NCBI GenBank assembly: GCA_913009915.1
Contig: CAJVYZ010000023.1
Span: forward strand, 1-12,271
Source: an uncultured Gemmatimonadota bacterium
GTDB taxonomy: Bacteria > Gemmatimonadota > Gemmatimonadetes > Gemmatimonadales > GWC2-71-9
Direction of reading: 5' to 3'
Length of the DNA stretch: 12,271 bases
The notes beneath the pieces were generated by a model. That model made no database searches. It was not told the DNA's origin and worked only from the letters and a program-made list of their open reading frames with translations. Positions 1 through 4,956 of the stretch are shown here, piece by piece. A program made the position numbers and the translations under genes. Each line of letters begins with the position of its first letter. Positions within the stretch are counted from its first letter, which is position 1.

Positions 1-104
1 CACGCGTTGGGGCCGAGATGCCATGAACGGAGAGGCTGGCCTCCGATCCCTGCACCTCCATGTGGGCAGGGGTCGGAGGTTGCCCACTGGCTGACTGTTC
101 CCAA
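1..104. other. Left-edge stretch with no supported gene
   Basis: This stretch lies downstream of the minus-strand DUF5676 gene. The only structure seen is a 7-bp inverted repeat, GTGGGCA (62-68) with TGCCCAC (81-87), separated by 12 bases. It could be a weak transcript end for the small membrane-protein pair, but no T-run follows on either strand. Open frames here look like chance GC-rich frames and lack a convincing ribosome binding site. Confidence 0.35.
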
Positions 105-371
105 TCAAGTGGAACCCACATCCCATCGTCGTGCCAGGATGTTATGGATCGGTACGAACACCAGTCCCCCATACACCCCGTACAGGAACGATTCGACGAG
201 ACCGATCAGGAAACCGCCCACGGTCAGCCATTTGAATCCTGGCAGCGCGATCTCCAGACCACTCGCCATGTGAAGGGACTCCGGTACGATCAACCCGTAG
301 AGCACACAGACCACGAAGGTCACTGCACCAAAAATGCCAAGAGACCAAGTGACCGTCTTAATGTTCAGCAT
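105..371 (-). CDS. DUF5676-type small integral membrane protein
   Basis: This 88-residue protein has two predicted membrane segments (about residues 8-27 and 46-72), rich in Gly, Leu and Val, with a short polar C-terminus. Size, two-helix pattern and the glycine-rich second helix (GFLIGLVESFLYGVYGG) fit the DUF5676 family, which often sits in copper and heavy-metal loci; its molecular role is not known. The start at 371 is chosen because AGAGGAG lies just upstream. The open frame runs 33 codons further, but that extension overlaps the upstream gene deeply and is hydrophilic. The first 14 bases overlap the end of the His-rich membrane protein gene, so the two are probably translationally coupled. 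Family assignment is by pattern recognition; a close relative of another small-membrane DUF is possible. Confidence 0.72.
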   Translation of the reverse strand: MLNIKTVTWSLGIFGAVTFVVCVLYGLIVPESLHMASGLEIALPGFKWLTVGGFLIGLVESFLYGVYGGLVFVPIHNILARRWDVGST

Positions 372-573
372 GGGAACGCTCCTCTCTTTGGACAGAGTCA
401 TGCTGGTCAGAGTCATGCTCGTCGTGTCCCCGATGGTGCATACAGGACCCCATCCCCGAGCCATGACCACGATTGCTACCTCGACTGCCGTGACCGCCGT
501 GCATCTTGCTGTGCATCCAGAAGAACACCAATGCGATCACGATCCAAAACCAGTTCTCGACCAGGAAATTCAT
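358..573 (-). CDS. DUF2933-like single-TM protein with His-rich tail
   Basis: This 71-residue protein has one N-terminal membrane segment (about residues 3-21, NFLVENWFWIVIALVFF). A long cytoplasmic or periplasmic tail follows, very rich in His, Gly, Asp and Ser. This is the usual look of DUF2933 proteins, small companions of copper/silver resistance genes. The His-rich tail suggests metal binding, which is inference. The start at 573 is preferred over 591 because GGGAGG is placed five bases before the ATG. The stop (358-360) lies inside the next gene, whose ATG is at 371, a 14-base overlap typical of one operon. The tail contains a recent-looking 15-bp tandem duplication. The promoter should lie in the 574-930 gap shared with the divergent phospholipase gene. 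Confidence 0.7.
   Translation of the reverse strand: MNFLVENWFWIVIALVFFWMHSKMHGGHGSRGSNRGHGSGMGSCMHHRGHDEHDSDQHDSVQREERSHAEH
393..422. repeat. 15-bp tandem duplication inside the His-rich tail
   Basis: Two adjacent 15-bp copies (393-407 and 408-422) differ at one base. On the minus strand they encode two successive His-Asp-Ser containing pentapeptides in the C-terminal tail of the DUF2933-like protein. Being a multiple of three, the duplication keeps the frame and adds a His/Asp unit to the presumed metal-binding tail. Confidence 0.75.
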
Positions 574-769
574 GTCGACCTCCCGGGCCATCTGGGCCGT
601 CCCTCCCGCGTGCCCGCTGATCTAGCGAGCTGTTGACTGGCAGGGTCGTATCCATGGGCCACCGCCTTACCACAATCGCAAGCTAGAGACCGCTGTGGAC
701 CAGTACCTCCAAGCAAAGGCCGTTCAAGCAGTTAGCGACCGGTTCAGCGATAACACTTCTCGTTTGCGT

Positions 770-797
770 GCGGGGCAGGCGCCCCGCGATGCGGGGC
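770..797 (+). promoter_or_regulatory. Mutually exclusive GC hairpins upstream of phospholipase gene
   Basis: Three 7-base blocks alternate: GCGGGGC (770-776), GCCCCGC (781-787) and GCGGGGC (791-797). The middle block can pair perfectly with either neighbour (loops of 4 and 3 bases), so two hairpins exclude each other. The third block can instead pair with the C-run at 802-806. This could be an RNA switch or simply overlapping DNA operator half-sites. No run of T follows, so a classical intrinsic attenuator is not supported. Confidence 0.45.
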
Positions 798-806
798 ATC
801 TCCCCC
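793..806. promoter_or_regulatory. Candidate operator, GGGGSATNTSCCCC copy A
   Basis: This is a 14-bp dyad, GGGG-CATCTC-CCCC, one of four intergenic copies of the pattern in this window. It lies between the divergent His-rich membrane protein gene (start 573, about 226 bp from the motif centre) and the phospholipase gene (start 931, about 131 bp). It is preceded by C and followed by AAT, as is copy D. Its regulator is unknown. Confidence 0.55.
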
Positions 807-930
807 AATGGGTTTACAGTATGACTGGGGTCATGAAGAACGCAAATCTCCAGTGCGCCGGCGGATACCGGGTTCCATGCCCCGGCATGGCTCGTGCGAT
901 CCGTGGGACTACCGAATGGAGGAAACCAGC

Positions 931-1833
931 ATGGACGGTTGTGTCTGCACTACTAGCGGAGAATTGGGGATCGCCTTGTCGGGAGGTGGGGCGAGGGCCT
1001 TGGCCCAACTGGGGGTCCTCAAGGTATTGGATCGACACGGGATTCCTCTGTCGTATGTCGCTGGTACCAGTGCCGGCGCGGTCATCGGCGCTGTGTACGT
1101 CACCTCCGAAAACGCCCTGGAAGCCGAAGAACGGATCCTGGACCACCTCCATAGCCAAGGCACCGGCTTCAACACCGAAACCTTTGCCCGGCTCGCCGGA
1201 AATGAATCAGGTTCGGTTGGTGCCCTGCTCGACATCGGGCGGGGCCTGTGGCGCGCGGTACGGCAGGAGGCGCTGGTGGGCGGTGAAGAGATGCGGGCTT
1301 CGTTGCACGGTCTGCTGGGAGACGCCACTTTCGAGGCAGGCCGCATTCCGTTCGCCACTACCGCCCTGGATTTGGTCTCGGGCCGTCGCATGATATTTGC
1401 CGCCGGCCCTCTGGTTGAGGCCGTGTATGCTTCATCGGCGATTCCCGGGTTGTTCGAACCCATCGAACTCTACGACCATGTCCTGGTGGATGGGGGATGG
1501 GCCGAACCTGTTCCGGTCAACACCTGCCACCATATGGGCGCCATCCACATCATCGCCGTCGACGTGCCCGCCGGACGAGCACCGATGGGGGGCAAGGGAG
1601 GCATCGCCACCGCATTCAGAGCCGACGCCCTGACACGGGACCTGCTCGAGGAGAACCAGCTTCGCGAGGCGGATTTCGTGTTGCGACCGCAGGTTACCGT
1701 AGCTCACTTCGCAGACTTCAGTGACGCGGCAGGATTGATTGAGGCAGGTGAGCGATCGGCGGAGGCCTCCATCGACGCCATCGAGGCCGTCATCGAACGA
1801 CACCAGTCCCTGTTCATTCGAGCCCGCGGATAG
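931..1833 (+). CDS. Patatin-like phospholipase (RssA/NTE type)
   Basis: This 300-residue patatin-fold serine acyl hydrolase is predicted to cleave acyl esters of phospholipids or lysolipids with a Ser-Asp dyad. The glycine-rich oxyanion motif SGGGARA is at residues 17-23. The nucleophile elbow GTSAG is at 45-49 (Ser47), and the catalytic Asp is in the DGG motif (Asp187). All three are intact and the length is that of bacterial RssA-type proteins. There is no signal peptide or membrane helix, so a cytoplasmic or membrane-peripheral location is likely. The start at 931 is chosen for GGAGGA seven bases upstream. An ATG at 916 in the same frame would overlap that site, and a still longer frame from 808 is less likely. 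It stands alone on the plus strand, divergent from the small metal-locus membrane proteins, suggesting membrane lipid turnover linked to metal stress (inference). Confidence 0.85.
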   Translation: MDGCVCTTSGELGIALSGGGARALAQLGVLKVLDRHGIPLSYVAGTSAGAVIGAVYVTSENALEAEERILDHLHSQGTGFNTETFARLAGNESGSVGALLDIGRGLWRAVRQEALVGGEEMRASLHGLLGDATFEAGRIPFATTALDLVSGRRMIFAAGPLVEAVYASSAIPGLFEPIELYDHVLVDGGWAEPVPVNTCHHMGAIHIIAVDVPAGRAPMGGKGGIATAFRADALTRDLLEENQLREADFVLRPQVTVAHFADFSDAAGLIEAGERSAEASIDAIEAVIERHQSLFIRARG

Positions 1834-1844
1834 GTCCGGCAGGG

Positions 1845-1859
1845 GCGAGACGACCTCGC
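1845..1859 (+). terminator. Weak hairpin after the phospholipase gene
   Basis: A 5-bp perfect stem GCGAG/CTCGC with a 5-base loop starts 12 bases after the stop codon. It is not followed by a T-run, so it is at best a weak or Rho-assisted end. Confidence 0.25.
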
Positions 1860-1933
1860 GTTCTCCACCCCGGCACACAGCCACCTATCCCGGAGGGAAT
1901 CAGCGGCCTTCTTGCCGATCGGTGCCCCCGGCC

Positions 1934-1947
1934 GGGGGATATCCCCC
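1934..1947. promoter_or_regulatory. Candidate operator, GGGGSATNTSCCCC copy B
   Basis: GGGG-GATATC-CCCC is a fully palindromic 14-bp site, extended by one more pair to CGGGGGATATCCCCCG (1933-1948). Its G-run is shared with the overlapping palindrome at 1925-1938, giving two mutually exclusive dyads. The motif centre is about 217 bp from the start codon of the Spy-like gene, close to the spacing of copy C to the DUF411 gene. Confidence 0.55.
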
Positions 1948-2157
1948 GTCGCGCGCGCCAACAGACCCAAATCGCCTTCGGTCGAACCGAGGGAACGGCC
2001 TCCTAACAACCAGCCATCCTTGATGTTGCCTGATCATTTCACAACGGCCTTGGACTTGCCTCTTTTCGTCGGCACGGTCGAATCGACGTGGCATGAGGCC
2101 CCGCCGAGGTTCTGCGAACCGCGTTCGATCATCACATACGTACCGGAGAGGTGCGCC

Positions 2158-2821
2158 ATGAGAAAGCAACTGCTAACGCTGTTGGCCTTGACTGCCATCA
2201 CGGCCCAGGGGGGCGGCCCAGCAACCTGGCCAAGACATGCAGCCAAGCGCCGGAATGGTGGGCGGGATGTCGGGGTGTTCGTCGGAAATGGGTGGGGAAG
2301 GCATGGGGATGATGGGAAGTGGAATGATGATGGGCAGCATGGGTGAAGGAAGCGGCATGATGGCAATGCCTGGGCATGACGTCATGCAGCGGGCGATGCT
2401 ATTGGCGCCTGGCCGAATCCTCGAGAACGGCAAAGCGTTGGAGCTGACGCCGGATCAAGTCGAACAGATCGAAGCTCTCGCCGAGAACGATGCGGATGGC
2501 CGTGCGGCCTCCATGGAGTTGGCGATGGCGGCTCAGCAAGAGTTGAAGGACCTGTTTGACGCGGATCCACCCGACACCGCCGCGGTGCGTGCGGCGGCCG
2601 AAAAGGCGATGACGATGCATGCGGGAATGCACGCCCAGCGTATTGCCGCGGCGGCGGCCATCCGTTCCATTCTCTCTCCCGCACAGTTGGAGCAGGTCAA
2701 GCTCGTGCGCGGTTGTGCGATGGGGAACAAGGGATCGGGTATGACCATGCCGCGCGGAGAAGCAACGCCAAAGGACGCGCACCAACAACATCACCCGCCC
2801 GACTCTGGTGATGGGTCGTAG
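2158..2821 (+). CDS. Spy/CpxP-like periplasmic heavy-metal protein, apparent frameshift
   Basis: Two frames together look like one gene. The ATG at 2158 has a good ribosome binding site (GGAGAGG, six bases away) and encodes a Sec signal peptide (MRKQLLTLLALTAITA), but its frame stops at 2344-2346 in nonsense sequence. The next frame, open to 2821, encodes the rest of a periplasmic heavy-metal sensor/chaperone (Spy/CpxP, LTxxQ family). It has a Met-rich N-terminal segment (about residues 27-80 of the rebuilt protein) suited to Cu(I)/Ag(I), an LTPDQ motif (96-100), a long helical part, a second LSPAQ motif (172-176) and a His-containing tail. Dropping one G from the run at 2208-2213 joins them into 220 residues. 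The internal ATG at 2237 has no ribosome binding site, so it is a poor alternative start. The cause may be an assembly error, a real mutation or slippage. The gene ends two bases before the next start. Confidence 0.75.
2208..2213 (+). repeat. Run of six G at the frameshift point
   Basis: A homopolymer of six G lies between the codons for the end of the signal peptide and the mature Spy-like protein. With five G the two frames join cleanly (Gln-Gly-Ala-Ala-Gln-Gln), placing an alanine-rich cleavage region after the hydrophobic core. Homopolymer runs are common sites of sequencing error and also of slippage-driven phase change. Confidence 0.8.
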
Positions 2822-2822
2822 C

Positions 2823-4055
2823 ATGAGACCGGCATGGGATTTTCTGGTCGTTGGCGCCGGCCCCGCTGGAAGCTGGATCGCGGAGCGATTCGCCAAACGG
2901 GGGGCGGACGTCTTGCTGTTCGACCCGAAGGCTCCATGGGAAAAGCCTTGTGGTGGCGGCCTCACGGCCGCCGCCCTTCGCCACACACCCGAATTACTAG
3001 AACTCGAAGACGAGTCCACGGAGATCGAGGAGCTCCTGGTTGTCGCGCCGGGTGGCGCCAGCGTAGTCATCCCCCTGCGCAAACCCTATCGTGTAGTCAG
3101 TCGATTGACGCTGTCGGGTTGGGGGTTGGAGCGGGCGCAGGCCGCCGGCGTTCGACTCCTCCGCCGCGCGGTACGATCAGCACACTTCGATCATGCTTGC
3201 TGGCAGGTGACGGATTCCTCGGGTGTTGCCCATCGGGGGCGGTGGCTGGTCTGCGCTGATGGCGCCACCAGCCCGCTACGGAGGCAATTGGCACCCGACC
3301 TCAGGCCGGAGTTGGCTCCCACCCGGGTCATGTACCCGTCTTCCGGCGCGCCGCCGGGAAGAGCGGTCTTCCTGTTCTTGCCGGCCGCAAAAGGGTATTT
3401 GTGGGATTTCCCCCGACCGGGACATCACTCGACCGGTATCGGCGTCGCCCCGGGTACGTTCGCCAAAGGCGACCTCGACGGCGCCGTACTGCAATACAGC
3501 CTGGCGGAGGGCGGTGACAACGGGTCGGCGGCGGCGCCACGAGGCGCAGTAATCGCCACTTCCGCCTGGAAATCGGGTCGGTTCAGTGACCTGGCAGGGT
3601 CCAACTATGTAATCTTGGGCGATGCCGCCGGACTGGCGAACCCAGCCACCGGTGAGGGAATCGATTATGCGTTTCGCTCGGCGACTCTGGCGGCGGATGT
3701 GTTCCACGAAGCCACTGGTTTCAAGGGGTTTCCCCGGGCTGCTCGAAAAACGTTCGCCGCTGAGATGCGCCGCGCGCGACTGGTCCGGCGCTGGCTGTAC
3801 CGACCCGGGTTCGCCGACTGGCTCATTACCCGGTCCCGTCATTCCCCCAGAGCCGCGCTGTTGCTGATGTCGCTCTCGGATGCAATCAACGAGCACGGCT
3901 CACTCGTCAGCGCCTTTGCCAGGGCCCTGTTCGCCGGGCCACCCGATCTCCAGACCGCCCAGACGGTCTGCCAGTGCCCCGACGGCGTCGAGGGTGTTGC
4001 CCCGGCCGAGGAGCTGGATGTGGCGGCGATCACTGGCAGGTCAGCTCTCCACTAG
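2823..4055 (+). CDS. Geranylgeranyl reductase family FAD-dependent oxidoreductase
   Basis: This 410-residue flavoprotein starts with a Rossmann dinucleotide motif (VVGAGPAGS, residues 9-17). The KPCGGGL motif of geranylgeranyl reductases follows (41-47), then an ADGATS motif (145-150). The family's substrate-site signature YLWDFP (YxWxFP, 192-197) and the second FAD motif GDAAGLANPATGEGI (266-280) are also present. Members reduce isoprenoid double bonds in chlorophyll side chains, archaeal lipids or menaquinone; the substrate here cannot be told. The protein has no signal peptide and is probably membrane-peripheral. The start is uncertain. ATG 2823 lies two bases after the Spy-like stop and puts the Rossmann strand at the usual distance. 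ATG 2811 would give an 11-base overlap; neither has a strong ribosome binding site, suggesting translational coupling. Its coupling to a metal-stress gene is unusual. Confidence 0.82.
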   Translation: MRPAWDFLVVGAGPAGSWIAERFAKRGADVLLFDPKAPWEKPCGGGLTAAALRHTPELLELEDESTEIEELLVVAPGGASVVIPLRKPYRVVSRLTLSGWGLERAQAAGVRLLRRAVRSAHFDHACWQVTDSSGVAHRGRWLVCADGATSPLRRQLAPDLRPELAPTRVMYPSSGAPPGRAVFLFLPAAKGYLWDFPRPGHHSTGIGVAPGTFAKGDLDGAVLQYSLAEGGDNGSAAAPRGAVIATSAWKSGRFSDLAGSNYVILGDAAGLANPATGEGIDYAFRSATLAADVFHEATGFKGFPRAARKTFAAEMRRARLVRRWLYRPGFADWLITRSRHSPRAALLLMSLSDAINEHGSLVSAFARALFAGPPDLQTAQTVCQCPDGVEGVAPAEELDVAAITGRSALH

Positions 4056-4231
4056 GCGCCTCAACCGGGGGGTACCTCCAGGATCATGGAGAAAGCCGCT
4101 CCCGCGTCCCCCAGCCCCACCCACCATCGGAGTACAGAACACCTCCAGGGGCAAGTGCTCTCCGAGCCAGAGTTGGCGGCCAAGGCCGGCAATCCAACTC
4201 TGGCTCATGACGATCAGATTCTCTACCCGCG
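4056..4231. other. Convergent intergenic region
   Basis: This 176-base stretch lies between the convergent reductase and DUF411 genes. It holds a large perfect inverted repeat (4164-4206) and no supported gene. Confidence 0.5.
4164..4206. terminator. Large nested inverted repeat, possible bidirectional terminator
   Basis: A perfect 13-bp stem, GAGCCAGAGTTGG (4164-4176) with CCAACTCTGGCTC (4194-4206), encloses 17 bases. These contain a second hairpin, CGGCC-AA-GGCCG (4177-4188). The position between two convergent genes favours a bidirectional transcript end. However, neither strand has a following T-run, so a REP-like or other mobile palindromic element, or an RNA-stability hairpin, is also possible. 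Confidence 0.5.
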
Positions 4232-4696
4232 CTATCGCGTGGCGTATTCCCACACGGCGGGGGAATCGCTGAAGGCGTACACCGTATAGGGTTGCGGAGT
4301 CCCTTGTTCCATGCCAGGCGACCCAATCGGCATACCAGGCACGCCGATCCCCTGGGCATCTCCTCGATCAGTGAGCATTTGATCGATCAAATCGGCCGGC
4401 ACGTGACCTTCGACGACCAATCCGTCGACAATCCCGGTGTGACAGGAAATGAGTTCAGAAGGAACTCCGTATTGCCGCTTGACCACAGCCATCCGTGCCT
4501 CGTTGCGGACCTCGACATCGAAGCCATTACGCTGGAGATGCTCAATCCAGGCGGTACAGCAGCCGCATTGCGGGCTCTTGTATACCGTCATGGTCCTGGT
4601 GGCAGCGGCAGCCGACGGAACCCCGATGAAACCGCCGACGACGCCGGCGACGAGAGCCGATCCTACGACGACAGAAATGACTATTCTCCTGGACAT
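4232..4696 (-). CDS. DUF411 secreted metal-binding protein
   Basis: This 154-residue exported protein belongs to the DUF411 family, widespread in copper-resistance loci and thought to bind metal in the periplasm. A Sec signal peptide covers roughly residues 1-32 (MSRRIV, hydrophobic core, then PSAAAA). The family signature is intact: YKSPQCGCC at 39-47 (Cys44, Cys46, Cys47), SCHTG at 84-88 (Cys85, His86), the VEGHVPAD segment (95-102) and the GVPGMPIGSPGME segment (118-130). The start at 4696 is chosen because GGGAG precedes it and the signal peptide begins there; the frame extends 10 codons further upstream. It lies downstream of the copper ATPase on the same strand with a 260-base gap that contains operator copy C, so it may have its own promoter. 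Confidence 0.88.
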   Translation of the reverse strand: MSRRIVISVVVGSALVAGVVGGFIGVPSAAAATRTMTVYKSPQCGCCTAWIEHLQRNGFDVEVRNEARMAVVKRQYGVPSELISCHTGIVDGLVVEGHVPADLIDQMLTDRGDAQGIGVPGMPIGSPGMEQGTPQPYTVYAFSDSPAVWEYATR

Positions 4697-4904
4697 CGCG
4701 ATCTCCCGGTTCAGAATGAAGGGCAAACTCTCATGGGGTTGCCGACGTTTCGGAGTACCAAAGCGCTCTACCCCACCCCATGAAGAGGAACCATTGCATG
4801 CCCCGTACCGGGTACTGGATACCGGAAAACCCTTGAGCTAATGGCGTTCGTCCCAGGTCCGCGGGATGAACGTCGGGGGTGACCGGTCTCTTCACCCGTG
4901 AAGC

Positions 4905-4918
4905 GGGGCATGTGCCCC
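4905..4918. promoter_or_regulatory. Candidate operator, GGGGSATNTSCCCC copy C
   Basis: GGGG-CATGTG-CCCC is a near-perfect 14-bp dyad. Its centre is about 215 bp upstream of the DUF411 start codon and about 45 bp beyond the end of the ATPase gene. A second dyad, CTTCAC-CC-GTGAAG, abuts it, so as in copies A and B the site sits in a cluster of inverted repeats. A role as ATPase terminator is less likely because two of the four copies lie between divergent genes. Confidence 0.55.
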
Positions 4919-4940
4919 ACCGCCGAATGCAAACCGGACT

Positions 4941-4954
4941 GGGTGGTGACACCC
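4941..4954 (-). terminator. Small hairpin after the copper ATPase gene
   Basis: A 5-bp stem GGGTG/CACCC with a 4-base loop begins two bases past the ATPase stop codon. A short TTT follows a few bases on. It is a weak terminator candidate. Confidence 0.25.
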
Positions 4955-4956
4955 GC

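Larger units (their letters stand above)
574..930. other. Divergent intergenic region between His-rich membrane protein and phospholipase genes
   Basis: This 357-base gap separates a minus-strand operon from a plus-strand gene, so it should hold promoters for both. It contains a chain of mutually exclusive GC hairpins at 770-806 that includes one copy of the GGGG-N6-CCCC dyad. It also has a 7-bp inverted repeat, CCATGCC/GGCATGG, at 875-890. I see no convincing -35/-10 pair for either direction. Open frames across the gap have no good ribosome binding site. Confidence 0.5.
1834..2157 (+). other. Intergenic region upstream of the Spy-like gene
   Basis: This 324-base gap has no convincing gene. 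In order it holds a small hairpin just after the phospholipase stop (1845-1859), a 14-bp perfect palindrome CCCCCGGCCGGGGG (1925-1938) overlapping operator copy B, a short hairpin TCGGT/ACCGA (1978-1990), and a GGTTC/GAACC hairpin (2108-2120). A strong ribosome binding site GGAGAGG (2145-2151) serves the next gene. No clear -35/-10 pair was recognised. Confidence 0.5.
4697..4956 (-). other. Gap between copper ATPase and DUF411 gene
   Basis: This 260-base region has no supported gene. It contains a small hairpin after the ATPase stop (4941-4954), operator copy C (4905-4918), a CTTCAC-CC-GTGAAG dyad immediately beside it (4890-4903), and an imperfect dyad CCGGGTA/TACCGG around 4808-4825. Any promoter for the DUF411 gene must lie here, but I could not assign -35/-10 boxes. 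Confidence 0.45.

Noticed and set aside
695..1393. Overlapping 232-residue open frame across the phospholipase gene start.
   Set aside because: It is a shadow of the patatin gene in another frame, with no ribosome binding site and no recognisable motif, whereas the patatin frame has all catalytic motifs.
2080..2110. Possible sigma-54 promoter (TGGCAT...CCCGC) upstream of the Spy-like gene, considered because operator copies lie about 200 bp upstream.
   Set aside because: The GG to GC spacing is off by one base and no matching element was found upstream of the DUF411 gene.
4808..4826. A 19-base intergenic stretch resembling a piece of the copper ATPase gene near 5055-5075, translating to a similar GI-x-YPV-x-G peptide; possible ATPase remnant.
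   Set aside because: It matches at about 17 of 19 bases over one short segment only. A rough estimate says about one such match is expected by chance in a window this size, and flanking codons do not continue the similarity.
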